Shown here one piece after another: positions 33,794 through 45,304 of a stretch of 64,000 nucleotides of DNA. The stretch is from Tuctoria greenei (lineage: Eukaryota; Streptophyta; Magnoliopsida; Poales; Poaceae), in assembly GCA_036927565.1 (NCBI GenBank), contig JAYESD010000007.1:129306230-129370229 (forward strand), in the 5' to 3' direction. A program made the position numbers and the translations under genes. Within the stretch, counting starts at the first letter, position 1; every line of letters begins with the position of its first letter. The notes below the pieces were generated by a model. The model did not search any database and was not told where the DNA came from. It saw only the letters and a list, made by a program, of their open reading frames with translations.

Positions 33794-33812
33794 TACCTAT
33801 TTTGGAGATCAA
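33794..33812. repeat. LINE target-site duplication, right copy
   Basis: Exact copy of 30362-30380. The Athila-2 env-like frame resumes here, on the minus strand. Confidence 0.93.
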
Positions 33813-34181
33813 ATCCAGATCATAAGCTTTCGTATGAGAAAACTCACGATCTTGGAGGAGCTTGTGTGCTTGATCTTCAACTTCACTTTGTAAGTTGAGG
33901 TTGCTATCGTGAAGAAGTTGGTGAGGGTTGCTTCTCTCACCCATGGGAGTTTCCTCACCTAAACTCCTCCTCCGTGAACTTGGTGTAGCAATGGAAGAGG
34001 GTCGTGCACTTGAATCTCCACCATGGCTTGAGCTTGCAGCCTCCTTCCTCTTTTCAAACAACCTCTTCTTTCTTTTCATGGCCACAACAAATAAGAACAC
34101 AACAAGGCAAAAACTCGAAAGAGGTGATGTTAGTGAAAGCAAAACCCGCGACAAATTTTCCCTTGAAGAACTTGAGAGCAA
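33794..34181 (-). pseudogene. Athila-2 env-like frame, N-terminal part
   Basis: The open frame runs from 34181 to the LINE junction. MKRKKRLFEKRKEAASSSHG, starting at 34079, is the most natural start: a basic N terminus followed by a serine-rich linker and a helical stretch (QSEVEDQAHKLLQDREFSHT), ending AYDLDLISKIG at the LINE target. If the upstream Met at 34181 is used, a hydrophobic run (LSSFCLVVFLFVVA) precedes the basic cluster. This could be a membrane anchor or only translated leader. The C-terminal part continues at 30380. Confidence 0.65.
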
Positions 34182-35005
34182 ATTGCAAATGCAAACAAAA
34201 GCAAATATTTTTTAGTTGGATTTTGGGCAAGATCACTTCAATGAAGATCAAGAAAAACAATGTGAGCAAGAGTGACTTTAGGGACATTTGAAATGAGGTG
34301 AAGTGTGAGGAGAAGTGCTCCTCACGGCCACCAGTTATAGTGTGCACTCCCCAACGGTCACAAGGGAATCAAATGTAGCCATTGGAGGAGAGAGAGTCAA
34401 AATGGCTCTTTCTCCATGTCGACCGAACAGGGGGGTGGGCCGAACTTACAAGTGGGCCCCCCTGTCCTCCCTTTTGGCAGGTGGCTCGCCAACGGCTATG
34501 GAATTAGCACGTTGGTGAATTACCACTTTTGCAGCTTAGAAAAATTGTTTTTCGAATAAAAACACTTTTTTCAAAACCCAAAAAATTTCTTTTTGTGAAA
34601 AATAAAGAAAAAATGATAGTTGAGAATATAAGATTCTCAACTTGCTAAGAAAAACCAAATATGCAGTGGGGAAAATCAAACTAAATGGGGAATAACCAAA
34701 AGAAGAGAAAAGAAAAATCAAAGAAAGGATAACTACCAATTTAACCTATTGGCTAGGTCTCACCACCGTCCGATGAGATGGACATTCCTCTTTCTCCATT
34801 TCTTGACATCCGGACCTAGTGGGATGGGCTCGGATGGCTTGTCTTGCTTCTTCCGTCATTACTTCTTTGGCGGCTTGGTGGACTTGGGCCTTTGGGGAGG
34901 GCCGAACTTTTCCGTCTTCTTAAGGTGTCGGCGTGGACGATAAGACGGGTTTTCTGCATCGATCAAATTCCTCATGAATGCAATGAGCGAGTCCACCTTT
35001 GGAGG
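34182..35005 (-). other. Athila-2 spacer upstream of the env-like frame
   Basis: On the minus strand the spacer contains a palindrome-type pair (gtcgaccgaac..ggccgaac, 34445-34419) and, about 80 bp further, a TATA-like CTATAAC (34340-34334). This matches the arrangement in the Athila-1 accessory promoter. At 35005-34859 there is the end of an unrecognised frame (SLIAFMRNLIDAENPSYRPR, then proline/lysine-rich to a stop), possibly the tail of another accessory frame. The middle (34500-34740) is A-rich with no feature. Confidence 0.45.
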
Positions 35006-37819
35006 TGTAACACCCTCATTTTCATGCATCATGCATTGCATAAGTTAATCTACATGTTTAACATTAATCCATATAAAAAGAAATAAGTTTAAAATGAATT
35101 TAAAACAAAACCGCACTCGAAAGTTCTGAGAAGTGCGGACTAGTCCGTTTTTGGTGCGGACTAGTCCAATTTCTCTCTGCCCTCCATCGGACATGTCCGT
35201 TTTTGCTGTGGACTAGTCCGTTTTTCTCTCTCTACAGTTTCGGACTTGTGTGGTCCATTGCGGACTAGTCTAGTATCCTGATTCCTTGAAATTTTGCAAT
35301 GTCCCTAGACTTGTCTGGACTTGTCCGAAGTGTAGCGGACTTGTCCATTTTCCTCTCTGACTATAATCGGACTTGTCCTGTTTTGGCTAGACTTGTCTGT
35401 TTTCCTCTCTAACTAAGTTTGGACTTGCCCAATATAGTCCGGACTTATCTATTTCTTCTGTGTCTAACTTCGGACTTGTCTGGCCTAGTGCAGACTTGTC
35501 CGGTGATTGCGATTCTGAGTTGATCTTTTGTTCCACGGCTTGTTTTTGGGTTTCACCTTAAGTGGGCCTAAGGACGTCGTGTCTAACCCTTTATTTGGAG
35601 CCCATGTGGGACCTCACACCGGCTTCCACCCATCCCAAACTCAAATCCTTGAAACCTTAACTCTCCACCTTTATCTAAACAACCCCACTCCTCAACTTTA
35701 CATCCTTTTGCCTCAATTGGAAGACCACCAAACCCTAGTTCGTAGATAGCCACCACCTAGGAGGAGAAGGAGATCCCGAGAAAGAAAAAGTAGAGGAGGA
35801 AACAAAAGAGGATAAAGATCTCCATCGAGTTTTCGTTCTGCATCAACAATTCACAATCAATTTTTTCATCAACCCTAGATCAACAAGATCCAAGTGTTGC
35901 CTCCAAAACCCTTGATTCATTGGAGTTCTAAACACCTGGTATACCTTCTACTTCCTCTTTCTCATGTGAATTCAACCTTGTTTCTCCAAATTCACGTCGA
36001 TCTAGAAAACCCTAATTCGCTAGTCCTACAGCGGACTAGTCCAACTTTGCTGTTTGTTTTCTGCTGAATTAATTCTAAATTGATTCGAATCAATTCCAAA
36101 CCTGTCCAAACATGATAAAAGCTATTAGAACTAGTTAGTAAACATCATTAACAACTCATTAACTAGTTTTTCTTCGCATTTGTATTAATCATGCATGTCA
36201 TGACATATTGAGTAATATATGTGCACTTGTTGATTATAATTCTTGTCTTGTATGTTTATTGCGCGGTTTAGACGGGTTTGTGCTAGAGGGTGTTGCGGAG
36301 GACCTCCAGCACCACGAGTTTCAAGACTTTGACCCAAACCAAGGCCAAGAGCAAGGCAAGTGTCCTTGAACATATTGATCCTATTTTAAAAATAAATGTT
36401 TTGTTTGCAAAACTGCATGCTTGTGTCAATTTGATGGAAATTCCTATGATAGGAAGTTTACTAGCTTTGTTTAACCACCCTTGTCACCTGGAATACATGG
36501 TAGAGAGTCGGGAAGGGCTTTTTACCTTTGCTTCGCTTGATTAATTGGGATGGTAAAACAACTATACCATTTAATTATGCATTAATAAGATTATGGTTAA
36601 TATGATCTGGTTAATATGATATGGTAATGGGTGATCTACGCAAGCCTGGTATGTGGATGGGTTGAAAGACATGTTGGTTTGGTTGCTTTAGATCTAAGGA
36701 TCGGTTCATGCGAGAATATGCCACGACAACAGTGCCACCACGAGGCCAAGTATGAGTGCGGCATAGCTGATTAATTAGGGTATTGCTAGTACTGCGCGAA
36801 TCATTTGGTGCACCGGGGAAGGGGAGTCGGATTGGGTTTGGATTTGTGGCGGGACTCCCTAGGATACGAATGGCACAAGAGGGGGCCCTTGGTTGAAGAT
36901 GTGCTCAGTTAGAGGCATTACCACCGATGAAACCTCAGTGGACCTGTACATGCTAGTAGTCCCTTTGTAAAGGCTATTTTGTGATCTCTTGGCCATACAC
37001 CAAAGGAAGTGTAATTGGCATAAGAGAAGTTCTTTAGTCGCCGGCGGGTGATGAAATCACAAACACGTGGGAAAAGCGGTACAAACTCTGCAGAGTATTA
37101 AAACTATCATGATAGTCGTGCTCCCAGTTAAGAGCACCTGGATGACCTACATGATTAGAGGGAAATTGGGATTGGCATGGTTGGTAATATGGTTTGGTAC
37201 TGGTTATGGGATGGTATTATGGTTTATGGCAATGCATATGGCTAATGGTAATGAGAAATATGGAATATTGATGATGGTAATGAAATATGGACTGATATTA
37301 TGGTAACTGTATGGTTTATGATGGGTTCACTTCACATACATATAATATATTGCTTTTCAAATGTTTTATGTACTTTTCAGCACTTAGCCATTATTACAAT
37401 CGTCATTTGTATCAGCTACAAGTCATACTTTCCACACTTGCTAAGTACGACATGTACTCACCCTTGCAATTCCCCCACCAACAGTTGCAGGTCAGGATTG
37501 GGAGTATGCCATTGATAATGCGGAGTTCTAGGTTGTGTCTGCCGTCAGCTTTGCCTGGGTGTTGCTTGGAGCCATGCTACCCTATTTGCTTAGTTGCTTA
37601 ATTAGTTTATTTCCGCTGAATTAGTTCAAACTTGTCATTAATATTCATTAGAGCTTGTATTCGAGGATATTATGAATTGTGTAATAAAAGTGGATAATTA
37701 ATCTTGTTCTAGGGTTATATTTCTGTATATCCTTCTGTGAATGCACTCGTGTATGTGTGTTGAACGTCCTGGGCACACATATGCATTCACTTGGTTCATT
37801 TTTGAAACCGGGTGTCACA
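35006..37819 (+). repeat. Tekay-A 5' LTR (2814 bp)
   Basis: It starts TGTAACACCCTCATTTTC and ends GGGTGTCACA, directly before the primer site. U3 carries a long array of GGACTAGTCC and GGACTTGTCC motifs (35136-35510) with ttttctctct-type spacers. A TATA position at about 35669 is degraded (TTATCTAAAC where sister LTRs have TATATAAAC), and AAACCCTAG follows at about 35729. A second motif occurs at about 36031. The LTR contains a decayed version of the conserved short frame described at 55490. Confidence 0.9.
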
Positions 37820-37822
37820 AAT

Positions 37823-37835
37823 TGGTATCAGAGCC
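37823..37835 (+). other. Tekay-A primer binding site (initiator tRNA-Met)
   Basis: TGGTATCAGAGCC follows the LTR end after three bases. It is complementary to the 3' end of initiator tRNA-Met. Sister sites are at 42157 and 57644. Confidence 0.9.
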
Positions 37836-38089
37836 ACAGGTTGACTGTAGGACGCAACCTACATAGAATGGACACTTTAGAGCACATAGGAGCACTTAGG
37901 AAGCGTTGTGTTTTTGCTTGGTGTGCTGTTTTCTATATATTGTTTGCTTGTGTGCTTAGTAGATGATTCTGGGATGTTTTAGCATTGCCATGTCCATATA
38001 GTCTAGTATAGTTAGTTGTTTAGTTTCATATCCCTTGATGCATATAGTTGGGGACGCTTTCTAAATTCTTATCTCTTGCTTTTCTTCAG

Positions 38090-39237
38090 ATGGTGAGGAC
38101 TCACAATCAGAGGGATGGCAACGATGAGGAGGAGAACAATGGAGCACCTTAGAACAACAATGTACAAGGACCTGCCCAGGGAGCTATCAACTTTGAGCAT
38201 CTATTGGCTATGCAAAACCAGTTCATGCAGACCATGATATAGACTTTGAGATAGTTGCAGTATGGCAACAACAACAATCAGCCCTACATGCCTCCACCGC
38301 CACCCCCACCGCCTCATAACCCGTTGGGAGAGTTTATGAGGACTAGGCCAACAACCTTTGCTCAAGATGTTGAACCTATGGATGCCGATGATTGGCTCAA
38401 GTCCATGAAGAAGAAGCTTGCTATTGTTCAATGCAGTGACCGGAAGAAGGTGCTATTTGCATCTCATCAACTAGTTGGAGCAGCTGCGGATTGGTGGGAT
38501 TCATTATGCAATGCCCATGAGAACCATGAGAGAATTACTTGGGCTAAGTTCAAGGATAGTTTCCATTCTCATTATGTGCCCGAGAATGTTATGATATTGA
38601 AGAGGCAAGAGTTTGAATATTTGAGGCAAGGAAGATCGAGTGTGGGTGAATATCTCAATAAGTTCACTCAACTCTCAAGGTATGCGCCTGAGGATGTGAG
38701 TCGGGACAGCCAGAAATAGTACTTGTTCATGAGGGGCTTGAACAATGAGATCCAAGTACAACTGTTGAATTGTGATTATGCAAATTTCCAGAAGCTAGTG
38801 GACAAAGCAATTATTGTGGAGAATAAGGTCTGTGATATGGAGCTAGATAACAAGAAGAAGGCGCTATATCAGGGACAACACCAAGGATGTAATGTGCGCC
38901 CTCGCTTTGCACCACCTAATGCGCTTTATTACAGCTTTTCCGCTCCGGTACACCACCCTGGTTATGCACCGCCCCAACGCAGTTTGTGCAGCAATGCCAT
39001 GTCATGCAAGCACCTAGGCCTCTAATGCCTTATGCACCTCATGCCAACTTTCCTGGTGCAAATGTTCAGAATCAAGTTCTTCCCAGTAATTTTGGTGCAG
39101 TTAGGAAGTGTTATACATGTGGAGAAGAAGGACATTCCGTAGTTCAATGTCCTAAGTCAGGCCTTGGTCAAGGAAGCAATGCTCCAAGAAAAAACCCAAG
39201 ACCCAATGGAGGACAGCCGCAAGGGAACCGTGGATAG
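38090..39237 (+). pseudogene. Tekay-A gag
   Basis: The ATG at 38090 (MVRTHNQRDGN) aligns with the gag starts of Tekay-B and Tekay-C. Visible parts: a proline run (PPPPPPPP), the gag core DADDWLKSMKKKLAIVQCSD and VGAAADWWDSLCNAHENHER, then RGLNNEIQVQLLNCDYANFQ and a CCHC knuckle (CYTCGEEGHSVVQC). In-frame TAG stops lie at 38150, 38240 and 38252, where sisters have CAG, and at 38717. A frameshift near 38990 puts the knuckle in another frame. Confidence 0.9.
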
Positions 39238-39416
39238 CAGAATTTTGCTCGTGGCAGTGTGAACCATGTCTTTATGGAGGAAGCTCAACAAGTGGGTGAC
39301 ATGGTTATTGGAATGTTTCTCGCAAACTCCAACCCAGCGACTATGTTATTTGATTCTGGAGAATTGCATTCACTCATTGCATCGAAGTATGTTGCCAAGT
39401 ATAGTTTGCCTATCTC
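39238..39416 (+). pseudogene. Tekay-A protease, N-terminal piece before the Tekay-B insertion
   Basis: The frame reads VIGMFLANSNPATMLFDSGE; the retropepsin motif is DSG followed by Glu-Leu where the family has Ala-Ser. It breaks at 39416, where Tekay-B starts. The rest resumes at 49755. Confidence 0.85.
39412..39416. repeat. Tekay-B target-site duplication, left copy
   Basis: ATCTC here is repeated at 49750-49754, immediately outside both ends of Tekay-B. The intact site (cctatctctcatatg) is seen in Tekay-B and Tekay-C themselves, which confirms the duplication. Confidence 0.93.
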
Positions 39417-42153
39417 TATAACACCCTCATTTTCATGCATCATGCCCTAAATCCATCATTAAACATGTTTAACATTAATCAACATAAAAGGAACAAGTTT
39501 AAAATGAATTAGAAACAAAAACGCACTTAAGAATTCTGGGAAGTGCGGACTAGTCCATTTTTGGTGCGGACTAGTCCGATTTCTCTCTCACCTCGTTTGG
39601 ACTTGTCTGTTTTGCTGCGTACTAGTCTATTTTTGCTTCTGGACACTTTCGGACTTGTCTAGTCTTTTACGGACTAGTTCAGTGTTTCAATTCCTTGAAA
39701 ATTTTGCAAAGTCCCTGGACTTGTCTGGTCTTCCCGCGGACTTTTCCGTTTTCCCCTCTGACTATAGTCGAACTTGTCCGATTTTTGCCAGACTTGTCTG
39801 TTTTTTCCCTCTAGATAAGTTCAGACTTGTCCGATTTCCACTCCGGACTTGTCCGATTTCTCTCTGCACAACTTCAGACTAGTCCGACCCTTTTAGGACT
39901 TGTCCGCTAAATCGCGACTCCGAGTTGATCTTTTGTTTCACGACTTGTTTTTTGGGTTTTACGTTAAGTGGTCCTAGTGATGTCGTGCCTAACTCTTTTA
40001 GATCCCATGAGGGACACTAAACCGACCTCTACTCATCCCAAACTCGAATTACATCAAACCCTAGCCTCCACCTCTATATAAACTACCCCACCCCTTGACT
40101 TGACATCTATTTGCCACTTTTCAACCACACCCAAACTCTAGTTCGTGGAGAGCCGCCATCAAGGAGGGAGAAGAAGGTCCCAAACAAGAAGAAGAAGAGG
40201 AGGAAACAAAAGAGAGTCGAGATCTCCATCAACTTTGCGTTTTCTTTAACAATTCACCATCAAGTTCTTCATCAACCCTAGATCGTCAAGATCCAAGTGT
40301 TGCCTCCAAGATTCTTGATTCATTGGAGCCCTAAACACCTGGTATACCTTCTACTTCCTTTTTCTCATGTGAATTCAACCTCGTTTCCCAAAATTCACGT
40401 CGATCTATAAAACCCTAGTTCGCCAGTTCTGCGAAGTGCGGACTTGTCTGGTCCCTAGCGGACTAGTCCGATTTTCCTAGTTAAATTGTGTTGAATTAAT
40501 TCTAAATTGTTTCGAATCAACTCCAAACCTATATAAACCTGTTAAAAGCTATTAGAACTAGTTTGTAAACATTAAAAGCAACCTATTAACATGTTCCATC
40601 TTGCATTTGCACTAATCATGCATGTCATGTCATCACAGCACCAGGAGTTTGAAGGCTTTGACCCGAACCAATCCCAAGAGCAAGGCAAGTGTCTTTGAAC
40701 ATATTGATCCTGTTTGACAATAAATGGTTTTTTTTTCAAAACTGCATGCTTGTGTCAATTTGATAGGAAATCCTATGATAGGAAGTTTACTATATTTGTT
40801 AAATCACCCTTGTCACCTGGAATTTATCGTAGAGAGTCAGGATGGGCTTTTTACCCTTTTTACTTCGCTTAATCAATTGGGATGGAAGAACAACTATACT
40901 ACTTAACTTAATTATGCATTAATGAGATTATGATTAACATGAACTTGTTAAAAATGATATGGTAATGGGTGATCTAAGCAAGCCTGGTATGTGTATGGGT
41001 TGGATGTTATGGTGGTTTGCTTGCTTTAGATCTAAGGACCAGTTCGTGGAGCGACCATCCAGGATTTACAGTGCCACCACGAGGCCAAGTATGGGTGCGG
41101 CATAGCTGATTAATTAGGGTTTTGCCAGTGCTATTTGGACCTTTAAGGATGCTTGGGGAAGAGTTAGTTGGATTGGGTTTGTTGATGATTGGCGGGACTA
41201 CCCTGGGATCCAAATGGCTCAAAAGGGGGCCCTTGGTTGAAGATGTGCTCAGTTGGAGGCATCGCCACCGGTGAAACCTCAGTGGGGTCTAAATAGGCTA
41301 GAAATCCCTTTGTAAAGGCTATTTTGTTATCTCTTGGCCACACACCTAAGGAAGTGTGAGACGACATAACTGAGATTCTACAGTCACTAAGAGGTGATGA
41401 AATCACAAACACATGGGCAAAGTGGTACAACCTATGTAGAGTGTGTCTAAAAACTATCATGATAGCCATGCTCCCGGTTATGAGCAACCTGGACCCTCAC
41501 ATGATTAGAGGAAACTTGGTATTGGGATGGTTTTTGGGATGGTTATGGTTATTTCTGGTATTGGATACGGCTATTGGTAATGAGAAATCTGGAATATGGA
41601 TGATGGTATTGAAATATGGACTGGTATTATGATAACTATATGGTTTATGATGGGATTACTTCACATACATGAAATATATTTCTTTTCAAATGTTTTAATT
41701 TACTTTTGAGCACTCAGCCATTATCATATTCGTCATTTGTATCAGCTACATGTCATACTTTCCACACTTGCTGAGTACGACATGTACTCACTCTTGCAAT
41801 TCCTCCAACAGTTGCAGGCCAGGATTGGGAGTTTAATGAAGATAATGCGGAGTTCTAGGCCGTGTCTGCCATCTTCTTTGCCTGTGGTGTTGATTGGAGT
41901 TGTGCTACCCTATCTGCCTAGTTTGCTTAGTTACTTAATTAGTTATTTCCGCTGCATTAGTTGAACTTTTCATCAATATCCATTATAGCTTGTATTCGAG
42001 AATATTACGAATTGTGTAATAAAATTTGTTAATTAATCTTGTCTTGTGGTAATTATTTGTATATCCTTTGTTAATTCACTCGTGTATGTGTGTTGAACGT
42101 CTTGGGCACACATATGCGTTCACTTGGTTCATTTTTCGGAACCGGGTGTCAAA
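39417..42153 (+). repeat. Tekay-B 5' LTR (2737 bp)
   Basis: It starts TATAACACCC (TG changed to TA) and ends GGGTGTCAAA before the primer site. The palindrome array lies at about 39544-39910, with TATATAAA at 40075-40082, an AAACTCTAG leader at about 40133 and a motif pair at about 40435-40472. It lacks a block present in sister LTRs near 40635 (the sequence jumps from catgtcatgtcat to cacagcacc), which partly explains its shorter length. Confidence 0.9.
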
Positions 42154-42156
42154 AAT

Positions 42157-42169
42157 TGGTATCAGAGCC
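42157..42169 (+). other. Tekay-B primer binding site (initiator tRNA-Met)
   Basis: TGGTATCAGAGCC, as in the sister elements. Confidence 0.9.
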
Positions 42170-42423
42170 ATAGGTTGACTGTAGGATGCAACCTAGATAG
42201 AATGGACACTTTAGAACACATAGGAGCACTCAACAATCGATGTGTTTTTGTTTTGTGTGTTGTTTGCTATATATTGTTTGCTTATGTGCTTAATAGAGGA
42301 TTTTGGGATGCTTTAGCATTACCATGTCCACGTAGGATAGTGTAGTTATTTGGTTAGTTTCATACCCCTTGATGCATATAGTTGGGGACGTTTTCTAAAT
42401 TCTTACCTATTGCTTTTCTTCAG

Positions 42424-43857
42424 ATGGTGAGGACTCGCAATCAGAGGGATAGCAATGATGAGGAGGAGAATCATGGATTACCTCAGAGCAACAATGCACA
42501 AGGACTTGCTCATGGAGCTATCAATATCGAGAAGCTTTTGGCGATGCAAAACAAGCTCATGCAGACCATGATTCATACTATGGGACAGCTGCAGGCTGGT
42601 AACATCAACAATCAGCCCCACATGCCTCCACCGCCACCCCCACCTCCTCATAACCGGTTGGGAGAGTTCATGAGGACTAGGCCGCCAACCTTTGCTCAAG
42701 CTGCTGACCCTATGGATGCGGATGATTGGCTCATGTATGTGGAGAAGAAACTAGCTATTGTCCAATGCAGCGACCGGGAGAAGGTTCTATTTGCTTACCA
42801 TCAACTTGTTGGAGTAGTTGCCGATTGGTGGGACTCTTTATGCAATGCTCATGAGAATTAGGAGAGGATTAGTTGGGTTGAATTCAAGGAGAGCTTCCGT
42901 TCTCATTATGTGTCGGAAGGTTTTATGATCCAAAAGAGGCAAGAATTTGAGAACTTGAGGCAAGTAAGGTCAAGTGTGGGTGAATATCTCAATAAATTCA
43001 CTCAACTTTCAAGGTATGCGCCTGAGGATGTGAGCCGAGACAGCCGGAAACAATACTTGTTTATGAGAGGCTTGAACAATGAGATTCAAGAGCAATTGCT
43101 CAATTGTGATTATGCCAACTTCCAGAAGCTAGTGGACAAATCAATTGTGGTTGAGAATAAGGTTCGTGAGATGGAACAAGATAGCAAGAGGAAGGCGCCA
43201 TATCAAGGACAGCAACAAGGAAGTAATGTGCGCCCTCGCTTCGTGCCACCCAACGCGACCTATTATAGCTCTTCCGCTCCTGTGCAACGCCCTGGATTTG
43301 CACCACGCCCAGATCAGTTTGTGCAGCAGCGCCCTGTCATGCAAGCACCTAGGCCCCCAATGACTTTTACACCTCGTGCTAATTTCCCTAGTGCAAACGC
43401 TCAAAATCAAGTTCGTCCCAATAATTCTAGTGCAGCAAAGAAGTGCTATACTTGTGGAGAAGCTGGACATTTTGCGCATCAATTCCCTAAGTCAGGCCTT
43501 GGTCAAGGAAGCAATGCGTCGAGGCAAAATCCAAGGCCTAATGAAGGACAGCTGCAAGGAAACTGTGGACAGCAGAATTTTGCTCGTGGCAATGTGAACC
43601 ATGTCTCTACGGAGGAAGCTCAACAAGTGGATGATGTGGTCATTGGTATGTTTCTCGCAAACTCCCACCCCGCGACTATGTTATTTGATTCAGGAGCATT
43701 GCATTCATTCATTGCATCGAAATATGTTGCCAGTTATGGTTTGCCTATCTCTCATATGAAGTTTACTCTATTGGTTAAGTCTCCTGGGGGAGAGATGAGG
43801 ACAAACACAGTATGCCCAAAAGTAAGCCTTAGAATAAGGGGGTAGACTTCTTTACCA
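42424..43857 (+). pseudogene. Tekay-B gag and protease start
   Basis: ATG at 42424. Gag core WLMYVEKKLAIVQCSDREKV; one stop at 42859-42861; RGLNNEIQEQLLNCDYANFQ; a knuckle altered to CYTCGEAGHFAHQF (last Cys is Phe); protease MLFDSGALHSFIASKYV. The frame is lost at about 43840 by a one-base deletion in a G run (AAGGGGGTAG where Tekay-C has six G). Otherwise it is the longest open gag in the window (311 codons after the stop). Confidence 0.9.
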
Positions 43858-45304
43858 ACCTTATAGTTTTGGATTCCCAAGGATTGGACATTATACTTGG
43901 TATGGACTGGTTGAGGAAGAACAACGGAGTTATCTAATGTGCCACGAAGACGGTGAAGTTGACCAATGAGGAAGGGATCACCATAGAATTTGAAGCAACT
44001 CAACATGCACCAAAACAAGTGGGGTTGAGTCACATGGATGGTGCTGCAATTGAGGAAATTCTGGTGGTGTGTGAATTTTTGGACGTATCATGGATGAGTT
44101 GCCAGGTATGCCACCTGATCGAGATATTGAGTTTGTTAGTGAATTAATACCTGGAACTGCACCTATGGCTAAGAGGCCATATAGGATGCCTCCAAGGAAT
44201 TAGCGGAGCTCAATAAGCAAATTCAAGAGCAACTAGAGAAGGGTTTTATTCGCCCAAGCTCTTCACCTTGGGGAGCGCCCGTGCTGTTTGTGGACAAGAA
44301 GGATGGATCCCAAAGGATGTGTGTGGATTACCGAGCTCTCAACGAGGTGACAATCAAGAACAAGTACACCTTGCCGCGCATAGAAGATTCGTTTGATCAG
44401 ATGAAGGGTGCATGTGTCTTCTCCAAGATTGATTTGAGGTCAGGCTACATTCAAATGAAGATAAGACCGTCGGACATACCCAAGACAGCTTTTAGGACAC
44501 GATATGGATCTTATGATTATACTATGATGTCCTTCGGATTGACCAATGCACCTGCATATTTTATGTACCACATGAATAAGGGCTTCATGGAGTACTTGGA
44601 TAAGTTCGTCGTGGTGTTTATCAATGATATCATGATCTACTCGAAGGATGAGAAGGAGCACGAGGAACACTTGTGGCTCACATTGCAAAAATTGAGGGAG
44701 CATCAATTGTATGCCAAGTTCAACAAGTGTCAGTTTTGGTTAAGGGAAGTGTCATTTTTGGGTCATATCATCTCGGGGGGGGAGTATGGGTTGACCCCGA
44801 AAAAGTGAGGGACGTGTTGAAAGGGAGCCACCGCAAAACGTAAAGAAAATAAGGAGTTTTCTTGGGATGGCTGGATATTACCGTAGGTTCATCAAGGGTG
44901 TTTCCAAGATAGCCAAGCCCATGACGGAGTTTATAATGAAGGGAAAATCTTTCCAAAGGACTCAAGCTTGTCAAGTCAGTTTTGAGGAGTTGAATAAAAG
45001 GTTAACTACAGCGCCTGTCTTAGTATTGCCGGATGTGAGCAAGAGTTTTGATATCTATTGCGACGCATCAAGACAAGGACTTGGATGTGTGCTCATGCAG
45101 GAAGGTCAAGTGGTTGCATATGCATCGAGGCAATTGAAGAAACATGAGCAGAATTATCCGACGCATGATTTGGAACTTGCAGCCATGGTACACACATTGA
45201 AGATTTGGAGACACTATATTCTTGGACATAGGTATGAAATTTATATAGATCATAAGAGTCTCAAGTATATTTTCACACAAACGGATCTGAATTTGAGGCA
45301 ATGA
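43858..45304 (+). pseudogene. Tekay-B protease end, reverse transcriptase and RNase H
   Basis: Three frames are needed. RT (44281-44808) has QRMCVDYRALNEVTIKNKY and KIDLRSGYIQMKIRPSD. The active site reads VVFINDIMIYS, so the first Asp of FIDD is Asn (GAT to AAT). A frameshift near 44780 follows. RNase H (44867-45304) has GYYRRFIKGVSKIAKPMTE, YCDASRQGLGCVLMQEG and YIDHKSLKYIFTQ, and ends at a TGA (45302) where Tekay-C has CGA. Polymerase activity would be abolished by the Asn alone. Confidence 0.92.

Larger units (their letters stand above)
26138..35005 (-). mobile_element. Athila-2: Athila-type gypsy element, 3' half, carrying a LINE
   Basis: On the minus strand the visible part is the end of the element: env-like frame (34181-29108, split by a LINE), 3' non-coding DNA, polypurine tract and the 3' LTR (27742-26138). 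Gag and pol would lie to the right, but Tekay-A is inserted at 35006 and the remainder is outside the window. Its LTR is homologous to the Athila-1 LTR but longer (1605 against 1126 bp). Confidence 0.82.

Noticed and set aside
34859..35041. 60-codon minus-strand frame as a separate gene
   Set aside because: It crosses the Tekay-A LTR boundary at 35006, so its start is an artefact; only the part left of 35006 could be Athila-2 sequence.
38255..38330. Proline run in gag as a host proline-rich protein
   Set aside because: It sits in the same place in all three Tekay gag frames, between the N terminus and the gag core.
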